From NCBI RefSeq assembly GCF_003584165.1, contig NZ_QXFJ01000030.1, positions 744,001-808,000 of the forward strand: 64,000 nucleotides of DNA. Direction: 5' to 3'. Below the pieces are notes generated by a model. That model saw nothing but the letters and a program-made list of their open reading frames with translations. It did no database searches and had not been told where the DNA came from. Positions within the stretch are counted from its first letter, which is position 1. Each line of letters opens with the position of its first letter. Source of the stretch: Flagellimonas aequoris (lineage in GTDB: Bacteria; Bacteroidota; Bacteroidia; Flavobacteriales; Flavobacteriaceae). The position numbers and the translations under genes were made by a program. Positions 55,205 through 64,000 of the stretch are shown here, piece by piece.

Positions 55205-55846
55205 CTAGTATTCCCCATTTAGATATTTTATATACGAAAACTCAGAGATTGAGGTTCCTATCTTATCTGTGGGATATGGGTTCTTAGTGTTATTATGAAA
55301 ATTATATTCAACATAAGTTGTTAAGAGCCAATCTTTTTTTTCATTGGAATAAGTAAAAGTTATTAAGCATTCTGTTACAGCATCTTCCTTTAATACCAGC
55401 ATAATTTTGTTATCTACTAAATCAATATCTTTCAAAGGGTCTCCCATTTCATAATACTCTTTGATACTATCAAGTTTTGGGTCATTAACCTTAACATCTG
55501 GATGGTAATCCTCAAACCATAACGGGTATATATTATCAAATTCTCTAAACTTGGTAAACGTACTATCATTGACTTTTTGGTAGATGCATAACTTTCTTAA
55601 GTCACCATTTTTTCTATCTTTATTTCCTAGTTTAATGGCAACATCAATTAATCCATCATTATTAAAATCAAATTCATCAAATAAATGATATATCATTTCG
55701 TTTTTTGAGACACAGATTGATTCAGGTAATTCATTTTCAATCCATTTGGCCCAGGATGTTTTATAACATTCTTTGACAGCTTTCTTCTGCTGAGCATTGC
55801 AAGAACAACAAAAAAATATTATCAACATTAAAATCATTTTTTTCAT
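55205..55846 (-). CDS. Predicted immunity lipoprotein for the GH19 effector
   Basis: 213 residues with lipobox FFCCSC (signal 1-15), so likely anchored in the periplasmic face of the envelope. The mature protein contains FDEFDFNNDGLIDVAIKLGN, a calcium-loop-like EF/FG-GAP type stretch, and a later beta-rich part (DNKIMLVLKEDAVTECLITF). No known domain recognised beyond that. The ATG overlaps the upstream stop as ATGA (55843-55846). Base composition is clearly more AT-rich than the neighbouring genes, matching the end of the upstream gene. Position and composition fit an immunity protein; no homology proof. Confidence 0.65.
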   Translation of the reverse strand: MKKMILMLIIFFCCSCNAQQKKAVKECYKTSWAKWIENELPESICVSKNEMIYHLFDEFDFNNDGLIDVAIKLGNKDRKNGDLRKLCIYQKVNDSTFTKFREFDNIYPLWFEDYHPDVKVNDPKLDSIKEYYEMGDPLKDIDLVDNKIMLVLKEDAVTECLITFTYSNEKKDWLLTTYVEYNFHNNTKNPYPTDKIGTSISEFSYIKYLNGEY

Positions 55847-58800
55847 TTTTTATCACATTTATATAGTTTAATATCTGAGATAAGTCTGTCATAATTTTGT
55901 TTTCTCTGTTCTTTCTTATCACTTGCAGTGTTGACTTTTTTGGTTACCTGATATGAAATCATATTATCCAAAGTGGAAATGGGTTTAAAATTGTTTAAGA
56001 ACCAAGAGGTAGCAGAATAGATAATAGATTCGGTATCGGTAGCTAATTGCTCGGGATTTGTTTCCCAATCAAAAATAGTTCCATAAGTTGCGTTTGCTTT
56101 GGTTGATGCGTTTCTATAATTCTCGCGACCTGTTAGTTGTATAATGCCACGACCTTTGTATTTCCATCCATCCCCATCTTTGTTGTTACCGTTTTTATTT
56201 TTATAAACAAGGTTAAAAAGGTTTTCTCCGTTCGCTTCGGAATTAATTCTTTTCAGGTTATAGACAGCCGTTGAATCTTTGCTCTTTGAAAATGATTTTG
56301 GAAATGATATGGATAGTGAACCCCTAGATTTGGTGATTTTATCAGTAGATGTTTTATACTTTGTTGAAGTGGTATCTTCCGGTTTTTTAATATATCTGTG
56401 GGGGCATTTATTTGAGCTTATATAATTGATATACTTTTCATCATCCCAAAAAGATTGGGAATATATGGTTTCTTGAGTATCATTCCCCGTTTGTCTTCCA
56501 AAGGTATCGTAAATATTTAATAGTTTGAACCAATACCCTTCCTCAAAGTCCTTAAAATTATTACACTCTAAGATGATTTGAGAAAAGAAATGAGCGTGCT
56601 GTTTGCAGGTTGTAAAGCCACCATCTTTTAAGGCTTTTGTAAAAATAGTTGCGGTGTTTGTTGTCAGATATTCACTTTCAGAATCTTCAAATATCTTTTT
56701 TAATTTAGCCAATGTTACTGTCAAATCCCTTCCACAAACCTCACAACAATAACCACTGGTGCATTCTTTTTGCATTCTAAACTCATGTTTATAAATGGTA
56801 TCATTCACCTTAAGTTCTGCCAAATACTCCCCCGAAGGGATTGAATCAAAATCCACTTCCCAATCTTCATTATATTTCACGCTCTTCCAACTATCCTTAC
56901 TTGGAAAAAATAGGTCTTTGGCTTCATCATTTGGAATAACCCTTAATTTCATCTGTACTGTTTTTGTAGCTGTAGAATCCTCTTTTTTGTATCTCAATTT
57001 TAATTTGTTGCATTCTTTGATAATTTCATTATGCTTGTCAAACTTTACGATACTATCGCAATAATCGATTTTAAAATCTTTATTCCTTAGCCCGTCCTCT
57101 GCAATTGCGGCAATTTCCTTTATCCGTTCCCTTCGTTTGGTATCTGCATTGGATAAAGTCTCGATTTCCTGTGGGGTCAATTCAGAACTGGAAACGATGC
57201 TGCCCTCCTGTTTTAAACTTTCCAGTTCATCCTGCAATTCTTGTGGTAGATTTTCCTTATTTGGAATTTGGTCTATTTGTTGACCTATCGTTACCTCTAG
57301 GTTATTAATTTGCGAGATGATGCCCTGTTGTTCCTCAAAACCATCAGCATCCGAGAGTTGTTCCAGAAGCTCTTCCTTTTGGGAGAAAAGTTCTGTCAGT
57401 AAATGACTTATGTCCTGGATGAATTCGTCCACATACACAATTCCAGACCAGTTGGCATCATAACTGGTTTCTACCATTCCTTCCACCATTTGATGGTCGG
57501 TATTGATCTTGATGTTCTTGAACTCCACCCGTATCTTGGTATCCGCTAGATAGGGAACGGTCATAAAACCCCACCCCGAGAACCTTCCACCACCATGGTC
57601 GTCAACCCATTTCACCGTAATGGGAAAATCCCCTGCAGTGAAGACTTCATTGGCCTCCAAGTTTGGTAGTGGATCTTGGTTGTCGATCTCCACCTCGGGG
57701 GGCATACCGCAGTTGTAATAGGCCATTTCCTCCTCGGTGGGCATAGTGAACTCATGCACTGCCGAGTATGCGAGACCTGCTTGGGGCGTACACTCGCCCC
57801 CCACCCTAAACTCGTAGGTCTGCCCTGCTTCCAGATTCTGAATGGTCACTTCACTGTTCTGCGTCCAAAACTCGAACCAATCCTTCTCCCCATAACCCTT
57901 TTTTCGATATTGCAGTTGATAACGGAGATGGGTGCCGTTCTGCCATGTGATCCTTACCGTTCTAGAGTTTTTGGCCTCGGAAAGGACGTACATGGGAGCC
58001 GAACAATTGGCTGTATAGGTAAAATGGTAGACCTCACTTTGACCATTGTTCCTGAAAAGGGAAGTACTCGTGCCCCCGTCACCTGTAAAGGCCCTTACTT
58101 GCCATGCATAGGTCTTTCCCTCCAAAAGTTGTATATCTGCCGGCCCATACAACAATGTGGTGGCAAAGGTAGTGGTCTGGTACAATGGTGGACTTGCCAT
58201 GAAGGCTGCCTGGGGGTCTATGCCCGTGTCCCACAACTCTTTTAGGGTAAACTCATACTGAACCGATGGTGCGTTGAAATGTCTAGGGGTCCAATTGAAC
58301 ACGATGTTTTGGGGATTCTGTGCCGTGACCAGATCCCCTCGACCGGGAACATTCAGAAAAGGAGGATCGTTCAGGAGGAGAAACATCGTGGCACAGCTCT
58401 TTTTGGATATTCGCTTTCCAGAAAGCATATCGTACACCTCAAAACAGATGTCATATTTTCCTTCGGGCAAGGGCTGTCCGTACTGTGCCGGTGAGATTCC
58501 CACCAAATTGGTAAGTTCAAAATAGGGCTGTAGCTCCAGATTGGTCAACCGAAGGTTGATGCCCCCGTCCAACAGAATGGGAGAAGCACCCGCCACAAAA
58601 TCCAAGGTCTGTATGTGGAGCCCCTGCCCTTCCATGTACATTTTTAACCTGACCTGTCTCCCCGATTCCTGTACATCGGTGAGCAGTAGGTTCAATATCA
58701 TTTTTTCATTGGTTGCTGTCTTATAATCGGAAAGCCTGAAACTGTATGGTGGTACCAATTGGGGTGTTACCTGCACTGGGTAGACTTGGGCGGTGGCCAC

Positions 58801-58857
58801 CGAAATGAACAATAAACAACAAACAATGAATAGTTTGTTTAAAGACGATAGGTACAT
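55843..58857 (-). CDS. FN3 surface protein fused to a C-terminal GH19 (chitinase/lysozyme) domain
   Basis: 1004 residues from ATG 58857, which opens a signal peptide (MYLSSLNKLFIVCCLLFISV, cleavage near ATAQ). Residues about 25-240 (VYPVQVTPQLVPPYSFRLSD onward) form a domain I know from large flavobacterial surface proteins, perhaps the one called TANFOR; FN3 modules follow (about 250-420, VRITWQNGTHLRYQLQYRKK and EAGQTYEFRVGGEC). Then a coiled stretch (480-590) and, from about 595 on, an AT-rich part. GH19 landmarks: catalytic-region HAHFFSQIILECNNF (Glu near 764), GRGIIQLTGRENY (902-914) and SATSWFLNN. No T9SS sorting tail. Probably cleaves peptidoglycan or chitin. Confidence 0.85.
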   Translation of the reverse strand: MYLSSLNKLFIVCCLLFISVATAQVYPVQVTPQLVPPYSFRLSDYKTATNEKMILNLLLTDVQESGRQVRLKMYMEGQGLHIQTLDFVAGASPILLDGGINLRLTNLELQPYFELTNLVGISPAQYGQPLPEGKYDICFEVYDMLSGKRISKKSCATMFLLLNDPPFLNVPGRGDLVTAQNPQNIVFNWTPRHFNAPSVQYEFTLKELWDTGIDPQAAFMASPPLYQTTTFATTLLYGPADIQLLEGKTYAWQVRAFTGDGGTSTSLFRNNGQSEVYHFTYTANCSAPMYVLSEAKNSRTVRITWQNGTHLRYQLQYRKKGYGEKDWFEFWTQNSEVTIQNLEAGQTYEFRVGGECTPQAGLAYSAVHEFTMPTEEEMAYYNCGMPPEVEIDNQDPLPNLEANEVFTAGDFPITVKWVDDHGGGRFSGWGFMTVPYLADTKIRVEFKNIKINTDHQMVEGMVETSYDANWSGIVYVDEFIQDISHLLTELFSQKEELLEQLSDADGFEEQQGIISQINNLEVTIGQQIDQIPNKENLPQELQDELESLKQEGSIVSSSELTPQEIETLSNADTKRRERIKEIAAIAEDGLRNKDFKIDYCDSIVKFDKHNEIIKECNKLKLRYKKEDSTATKTVQMKLRVIPNDEAKDLFFPSKDSWKSVKYNEDWEVDFDSIPSGEYLAELKVNDTIYKHEFRMQKECTSGYCCEVCGRDLTVTLAKLKKIFEDSESEYLTTNTATIFTKALKDGGFTTCKQHAHFFSQIILECNNFKDFEEGYWFKLLNIYDTFGRQTGNDTQETIYSQSFWDDEKYINYISSNKCPHRYIKKPEDTTSTKYKTSTDKITKSRGSLSISFPKSFSKSKDSTAVYNLKRINSEANGENLFNLVYKNKNGNNKDGDGWKYKGRGIIQLTGRENYRNASTKANATYGTIFDWETNPEQLATDTESIIYSATSWFLNNFKPISTLDNMISYQVTKKVNTASDKKEQRKQNYDRLISDIKLYKCDKK

Positions 58858-58880
58858 CCTACATTCAGTTTCAGACCACA

Positions 58881-58908
58881 GGAGATTCTTCACTTTGTTC
58901 AGAATGAC
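58881..58908. repeat. Dispersed VILNEVKNL-type repeat
   Basis: GGAGATTCTTCACTTTGTTC followed by AGAATGAC. In one frame of the minus strand it reads VILNKVKNLL, the well-known translated face of an intergenic repeat found throughout Bacteroidetes. It lies in the 104-base gap between the PKD gene and the GH19 fusion gene, and is inside an otherwise tight operon. Confidence 0.75.
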
Positions 58909-58961
58909 TATAATGTAATTGTCAAACATTTGGTTATTGCTTATTGATGATTGTCCATTGT

Positions 58962-60317
58962 TCATTGTTTCTGTACTTTAATATCGACCAGGATATAGGA
59001 ATCAAGCCCGGCTTGGATAAACTCCTTGATCTTGATGGCTCCCTTGCGACCATCGGATGTTTTGAAAAGGATGATCCTTGGAACCATCGCATCATCGAAG
59101 TCTTGGGTTCCTTCCAAGGTTTCCTCAATGTTCAAAGATTGTAGGAGGGTATCATCTTCCATGGCATCGAATTGATCCATGGTCAAAGCAGCCGAACAAT
59201 TACAAGATTCCTGAAGGTTGATGAATTTTGTATGGTTTGCATTGGGGATAGCGTCGAATGTGTATTCCTGTACCTCATCGGGCGATATGAACTTGTTGAA
59301 CGTAAAATCAGCATTCAGACCGAAAAAGGCAATATCGACCAAGCTTCCATCTAAATTGGGAAGGTCATCTTTTGAATAGACCATCCTTGTTTTCGTTGAA
59401 AAAAATGCCCCATTCGAGTTAGTGTTATGTGCTGTGTTGATACCCAGCCTAACATTACTGAATATTCTAAGATTGGTATTGGGGAACAAGGTCACCTGCT
59501 TCGAAATGGTCTGTGATGCTTTCCCATTATTGGCCTTGAGTTGTATAGAATAGGTTCCGTGATTATTGAATACCACTTGTGGATCTTCCCCATTATTTGT
59601 TGTTGGGTTGCCACCTTCAAATGTCCATTCGTATTCGGTTGCACTGATACTATTATTTTTCAACATCAGGGTAACGGGAACTTGCAGATCATCATCCTCA
59701 AACACAGGTTCAAAATCAAAATCTGCCAAAAGATGTGAAGCTACACTTACCGTTTGTTCCACAATTTTTGATTCCCTTCCATTACTGGCTTCCATCCTTA
59801 CCCGATAATCTCCGGGTTCTTCAAAAACAACGACGCCAGGCTCACGATCAAAGGATAGGGAAGGTTCCCCTCCTTCAAAAGTCCACTGAAAGCTTTTCGC
59901 GCCTTCGGTGGTATTTAAAATGTTAACCATTACGGGAGGGAAATGGTCATCCACAACAATTGCTTTAAAGCCTGCTATAATATCCGCATCGGTGGTCACC
60001 TTGATTTCTTTGGAACCTTCACTACCATCTTTATTGGATGCTTGCAAGCGAATTGTATAGTCTCCAGCGTTGGAATACTGGATAATTCCCGGATTCTTAT
60101 CGGTTGAGATGGATGGCGAACCACCTTCAAAAGTCCAATGGTATGTATCTGCGTCTTGGGTTTGATTGATGATCTTGATAAGAACTGGAACCGAATAGTC
60201 TTGGTTTTCCACTTTTACATAAAAATCTACCTGAACGGGCACTGCTTCCTCCTTGGCACAGCTTACGCACCAAAAAAACAGAAGATAGACCATGAACCGA
60301 ACCTTATGCCCCATCAC
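58962..60317 (-). CDS. Three-PKD lipoprotein
   Basis: 451 residues. Lipobox CVSC near residue 20. Three PKD repeats at about 30-105, 112-188 and 194-275, each with the WTFEGG motif (TYHWTFEGGSPS, SFQWTFEGGEPS, EYEWTFEGGNPT) and AGDYTIRLQASN-type ends. The C-terminal 175 residues (RIFSNVRLGINTAHNTNSNG to the end) are of unknown type. PKD domains commonly mediate surface binding. The start overlaps the stop of the SprB-repeat gene by 4 bases, so the two are translationally coupled. Confidence 0.86.
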   Translation of the reverse strand: MMGHKVRFMVYLLFFWCVSCAKEEAVPVQVDFYVKVENQDYSVPVLIKIINQTQDADTYHWTFEGGSPSISTDKNPGIIQYSNAGDYTIRLQASNKDGSEGSKEIKVTTDADIIAGFKAIVVDDHFPPVMVNILNTTEGAKSFQWTFEGGEPSLSFDREPGVVVFEEPGDYRVRMEASNGRESKIVEQTVSVASHLLADFDFEPVFEDDDLQVPVTLMLKNNSISATEYEWTFEGGNPTTNNGEDPQVVFNNHGTYSIQLKANNGKASQTISKQVTLFPNTNLRIFSNVRLGINTAHNTNSNGAFFSTKTRMVYSKDDLPNLDGSLVDIAFFGLNADFTFNKFISPDEVQEYTFDAIPNANHTKFINLQESCNCSAALTMDQFDAMEDDTLLQSLNIEETLEGTQDFDDAMVPRIILFKTSDGRKGAIKIKEFIQAGLDSYILVDIKVQKQ

Positions 60318-63300
60318 AGTACCACTATCTTTCTAAATTGATTCTCCTTGGCCGTTTCCAAAACGAGCAGATAGACCCCTGATGCCAAATTCATCGAATA
60401 GGAAATTTCGTAATCAGAATTTCCTTGTAGCTGTCGGTCATCAAATAATTGATTGGTACCAAAACCGAACAGGCGCAATGATACCGATGATTCTTCCTGT
60501 AAGGACAATGCAACGGTAAATGAACCGGTGGAAGGATTTGGAAACACCTTAAATTCTTTGATGAAAGGGGAAATTGCATCCCCTACATCCGGCAATTGTC
60601 TGGCCTCTGCCACCACAATACTCTTTGTGTAATCTTCATAACAATCATATTGATGGTTTCGAAGAGTGACTTCATACACCCCTGGATCATCAAAACGAAC
60701 CACTATAAATCCTGGGCTTTTCTCCACTATGATGGCATTTTCCGGAAACATCCAATCTTCCGAAGTCCCCAAGGGATTGCTCGTGTTTACCAATACTACT
60801 TCCTCTGTTGCAAAGACCTGTGAGGTGATAAGGAATTCGGCATCCATATCCACATTGTTGCGCAAGATTTCAATGGTGTCGGTCCCGATACATCCTTGGC
60901 CTGTGGTAACTTTTGCAGTATAAGTTCCTTCATCGGCTACGGAAATATTTGGTGATGTACTGTGGAATCCGTTGGTGGAAGTCCATTCATATATAGCATT
61001 GGGATCATCAATGGTAATATCCATGTCGTGAAACTGACCCTTGCACAGTGTCCTGTCCTTGCCCAAATCCACCAAAATGGGGGAAGGTGATTCAAGAGCA
61101 ACTTCAACATAGGCCTTGCAACCACCTGCATCGGTAACCAACAAGGCATACAAACCCTCTGTAAGAGCGGAAATGGATACGGTTGTCTCTTCATTGTCCC
61201 ACAGATACATATATGGGGCGGTTCCTCCTGTTACTTCAACGGCTATGCTACCATCGTCACCACTGTAACAGGTTGGATTTTTCTGCTCCGTTATTTGAAT
61301 GTCCAATCCACCCGCTTGCTCAATCGTTACCTGCCCACTGATCTCACAACCCAAGGCATCCATTACATACACGATATAAGTTCCCGCAATCAAGTTTTCC
61401 ACACTCTCGGTAAAGGCTCCCATAGACCAAAAAACCTCATAAGGGGCAGTCCCTCCCGAAATAAGGGCAATGGCCGTACCATCATTTCCATTGAAACAGC
61501 TTACATCGGTTTTTTCGATCTGGACTTGCAACAAATCTGGCTCCGCCACAGGAACGATAAGGTCTTCTGCCTGTTCCAACACATTTTCCACATAAGTTCC
61601 GATGGTAATTCCGTTAGCGTCCTCAATATTCACGGCGTATTCCCCTGCCTCTACATTGTTCAATACATTTCCATGTTCATTGGGTAATACTTGCCAGTTG
61701 TTCTGTGCATCCTTCTTTTTCCAAATAAACTTATATGCGTAGAGCCCATCGATCAATGGATCAAATGGAACCCCTCCAGAGGTGGTTGCGGTCAGTTGAC
61801 CATCGTTGGATGGGTTATTGAAGGTATTGGCACTATTACAGGAAACGAACATGGTCTGTTCCACATTCAACGCCAAGGGTGGGGGCTCGGCCAACTCGTG
61901 GACAAGTAGCTGGGTACAACCTTCGGTTTGAGTGGCCAATCCATACTTGGAATCTTTCACGGTAACCGTATAAATCCCTGCCGGAATATTTTCTACTGTA
62001 ATTTGATAACCTTCTTGGACATCTACCGCAGTGGTGGTATTGATAATCGTATTGTTCCCATCTTTCCACTCAAACGTGTATCCTTTGGTGCCGCCCGTCA
62101 CCAAGACTGTAATACTTCCATTGGTAAAGCCATAGGCCGTGGGTGTTTGAAATGCTGTCAGTTCTACCTCAACGGGGTCATCGGGTTCAGTAATGACCAT
62201 TTGGGTTTCACCATTGGGTATTCCCATACAACCACTGGCATGTTGCACCTCAATTTCGTAGTCACCGGGAGACAATCCTACAAGGGTATGGCTATTTTGT
62301 TGGGCAAAATTTTTCCAGTCACCCCCATTGATACGATATTGATAGTTGTTTACATTTCCCCCTTGGGCTGTGATTTTGATACGACCATCACTTCCACCAT
62401 AGCAATACACATCGTTGAGTTTTTGGAGGGAGAAGGTTATGGGGTCTGGATCTTCTACTTTAAAAACATCGGATGGAATTAAACTATTCCATGAATCATT
62501 GTCAGGTTCCTGCTCATCATCGAATCGTGTTTGGTATTTTATGTAGTAAGTTCCCTGCGCTAAGTTTTTAGGCCAAACATAGCCAAAGGTTTCATTTTGA
62601 TTGTCGACTAATGATGCGATGTTCCCTATTTGCTTTACCAAGGCATCATTGGCATCATCATATAGAGAAACATATAATTTTTCATTTTCATAAAGGTTCC
62701 TATCCAAATTGATAGTGAAATTGCCGTCGTTTTTTCCGGGACAAGAAGTTTTATGTGTAATGATTTCATCCAACCCTGGGGAACAACCAATGATGGAGAA
62801 TGTAAAGTACTGATCCGATGCCAAAACAACATCTGTGAATGGTGCGGTAACAGTATAAGTGAGTTGCAGGTTTCCTTCGAAGAAAGTTTTATAATTCTCC
62901 CCAAAAATTTCTTCTACACTGACATTTAATGGATACCTATGCCTAAATTGAGGTATATCAACCCACTCATTGTTTTTGTTGATGTATTGCCAAGTTAGGT
63001 TTATCACATTGTGGTTCTGTCCATCTTCATATTGTTCAAAAAGTGGTTGATTGAGACATCTATCCGTATCTCCTGGATCTAGGTTAGGCAACAGGATTGA
63101 GAAATAATCTAATGGCAAGCAATTAACCGTGCCACATTCCAATATATCAGGACCATCATATTCAATTTGAAGGATTTCAAAGGGATGTAATGTTTTTTCT
63201 TTTAAATCACTTGGCGCATCACAATACCAACCAAATTGACCACAAGGCCCATTACAATTATTCTCTGGGTCATCATTATACCCTTCTAGATAATCAACGC

Positions 63301-63499
63301 TTACCAATACTTGGTCTTCGGGAATAGAAAAAACTCCCATATCATGGGAAATAGTATATTTATATTCATAATCACCTATTTGACACCAATTTGCCGGAGT
63401 AATGTTTTCTGGCTTTTTAGAAAAAACATAAAGAGTAGATTGTGAAAATCCAACTTGGACTATTAAACCAAAAAGTAGAAGTAGAGTAATTTTTTTCAT
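60314..63499 (-). CDS. SprB-repeat adhesin-like protein with T9SS type A sorting domain
   Basis: 1061 residues from ATG 63499 (63505 also possible; there TAATG joins it to the upstream gene). Signal peptide MKKITLLLLFGLIVQVGFSQ. N-terminal region about 25-330 unknown, with several cysteines. SprB-type repeats follow: VYCYGGSDGRIKITAQGG, TNGSITVLVTGGTKGYTFEW, VSCFNGNDGTAIALISGGTA and TCYSGDDGSIAVEVTGGTAP, each with the closing (A/I)GxY or GLY-type turn. An Ig/PKD-like part and a C-terminal type A sorting domain (EFKVFPNPSTGSFTVALSLQ to the end) indicate export and surface attachment by the type IX system. Confidence 0.9.
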   Translation of the reverse strand: MKKITLLLLFGLIVQVGFSQSTLYVFSKKPENITPANWCQIGDYEYKYTISHDMGVFSIPEDQVLVSVDYLEGYNDDPENNCNGPCGQFGWYCDAPSDLKEKTLHPFEILQIEYDGPDILECGTVNCLPLDYFSILLPNLDPGDTDRCLNQPLFEQYEDGQNHNVINLTWQYINKNNEWVDIPQFRHRYPLNVSVEEIFGENYKTFFEGNLQLTYTVTAPFTDVVLASDQYFTFSIIGCSPGLDEIITHKTSCPGKNDGNFTINLDRNLYENEKLYVSLYDDANDALVKQIGNIASLVDNQNETFGYVWPKNLAQGTYYIKYQTRFDDEQEPDNDSWNSLIPSDVFKVEDPDPITFSLQKLNDVYCYGGSDGRIKITAQGGNVNNYQYRINGGDWKNFAQQNSHTLVGLSPGDYEIEVQHASGCMGIPNGETQMVITEPDDPVEVELTAFQTPTAYGFTNGSITVLVTGGTKGYTFEWKDGNNTIINTTTAVDVQEGYQITVENIPAGIYTVTVKDSKYGLATQTEGCTQLLVHELAEPPPLALNVEQTMFVSCNSANTFNNPSNDGQLTATTSGGVPFDPLIDGLYAYKFIWKKKDAQNNWQVLPNEHGNVLNNVEAGEYAVNIEDANGITIGTYVENVLEQAEDLIVPVAEPDLLQVQIEKTDVSCFNGNDGTAIALISGGTAPYEVFWSMGAFTESVENLIAGTYIVYVMDALGCEISGQVTIEQAGGLDIQITEQKNPTCYSGDDGSIAVEVTGGTAPYMYLWDNEETTVSISALTEGLYALLVTDAGGCKAYVEVALESPSPILVDLGKDRTLCKGQFHDMDITIDDPNAIYEWTSTNGFHSTSPNISVADEGTYTAKVTTGQGCIGTDTIEILRNNVDMDAEFLITSQVFATEEVVLVNTSNPLGTSEDWMFPENAIIVEKSPGFIVVRFDDPGVYEVTLRNHQYDCYEDYTKSIVVAEARQLPDVGDAISPFIKEFKVFPNPSTGSFTVALSLQEESSVSLRLFGFGTNQLFDDRQLQGNSDYEISYSMNLASGVYLLVLETAKENQFRKIVVL

Positions 63500-63504
63500 A
63501 ACCA

Positions 63505-64000
63505 TTAATATTTTACATCCAAAGTTGAAATCCCACTTACTCCCCCATCTTGAAACACCATTCTGAACAAGTAGGTATATTCATTGTTGACCTTTACTTT
63601 ACGATCTATGATGCCTGTTGCATCCGCAGGGATTTCTTTTAAGAGGTTCATGGAACCCGCTTTAAGACCTTTATAAATGACAATCTTGGATGCGTTTTCG
63701 AGTTTGTATGACTTCCAGTGAAGTTCTATGGCATTATGCTCCCTATCAGCAAGTCCATAAACCCCTTCCAATGGAGGGTATAAAGTGGCCTTGGGGAGTA
63801 CCACGGTCAAAGGGGGTGAAGGATCGGATTCCAAACCACTATCATCCACAGCAATTAGGGTATAACTGTATTGGCGGTTTTCCTCAACTTCACTATCTGC
63901 CCAGCTTGCAATCGATGGCCCCGAGCTCTCCTCTAGGGTATGAACCAACCTCCAACCAACACTGTCCTTTTCTTTCCTATAGAGTTGATGCTGTACTACA
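63505..64000 (-). CDS. Fibronectin type III protein, C-terminal part
   Basis: The frame is open to the right edge; only 165 C-terminal residues are in the window. Two FN3-like modules are visible (one ending SYTLIAVDDSGLESDPSPPL, the other from NAIELHWKSYKLENASKIVI to the end LDVKY). No sorting tail. The stop codon overlaps or abuts the SprB-repeat start (TAATG), so it is the preceding gene of the same operon. Likely a large surface or periplasmic FN3 protein. Confidence 0.85.
   Translation of the reverse strand, partial: VVQHQLYRKEKDSVGWRLVHTLEESSGPSIASWADSEVEENRQYSYTLIAVDDSGLESDPSPPLTVVLPKATLYPPLEGVYGLADREHNAIELHWKSYKLENASKIVIYKGLKAGSMNLLKEIPADATGIIDRKVKVNNEYTYLFRMVFQDGGVSGISTLDVKY

Noticed and set aside
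1-64000. tRNA and rRNA genes
   Set aside because: Gaps are short and no cloverleaf or rRNA stretch was seen; not a systematic search.

Overview
The window looks like chromosomal DNA of a marine member of the Flavobacteriaceae, plausibly close to Muricauda/Allomuricauda (a genus-level guess from protein character only). The signs are TonB-dependent receptors with a carboxypeptidase-regulatory N-terminus, SprB-repeat and type A sorting (T9SS) domains, a CAL67264-type small membrane protein, a DUF2853 protein, a full set of menaquinone genes (menaquinone is the usual quinone of the phylum), promoters of the TAnnTTTG type, and starts with little Shine-Dalgarno signal. No rRNA, tRNA, CRISPR array or transposase gene was seen.

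Layout. (1) 1-1.3 kb: start of a serine-palmitoyltransferase-like gene and a cysteine-synthase-like gene, a pair that fits sulfonolipid (capnine) synthesis. (2) 1.3-7.4 kb: secreted or lipid-anchored peptidases, a YbaB protein and a threonine aldolase. (3) 7.6-11 kb: an operon of permuted ATP-grasp, alpha-E and transglutaminase-like proteins, a widely conserved peptide-ligase type module of unknown product. (4) 11-12.5 kb: prfB, which needs a programmed +1 frameshift, and an ArsC-like reductase. (5) 12.5-25.8 kb: envelope proteins, a TonB-dependent receptor, fumarase, EttA, an oxidoreductase and an acyl-CoA carboxylase subunit. (6) 25.8-31.6 kb: three tandem paralogues that join a TonB-receptor regulatory domain and plug to helical repeats and a shared C-terminal beta domain, without any barrel; the first-transcribed one also carries a von Willebrand A domain. 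(7) 31.6-47 kb: menaquinone genes menE, menC, menA, menD, menF and a hotdog thioesterase, interleaved with a CPBP protease, a sensor kinase, a LytTR regulator, CvfB and DUF2853 genes. menB is not in the window. (8) 47-51 kb: an alpha/beta hydrolase, a repeat protein, a D-amino-acid dehydrogenase-like enzyme and an M28 peptidase.

(9) 51-64 kb, all on the minus strand, is the most unusual part. A chain of overlapping or nearly abutting genes encodes an FN3 protein (cut by the window end), a large SprB-repeat adhesin with a T9SS tail, a three-PKD lipoprotein, a 1004-residue FN3 protein whose last ~400 residues are AT-rich and end in a GH19 (chitinase/lysozyme) domain, and a small AT-rich lipoprotein joined to it by an ATGA overlap. 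I read the last two as a surface-displayed peptidoglycan-hydrolase effector and its immunity lipoprotein, grafted on a conserved surface scaffold. Downstream lie a broken lipoprotein gene ending in a palindrome, a PQQ-type propeller protein and an outer-membrane barrel protein. This is the best candidate for a poorly described system here.
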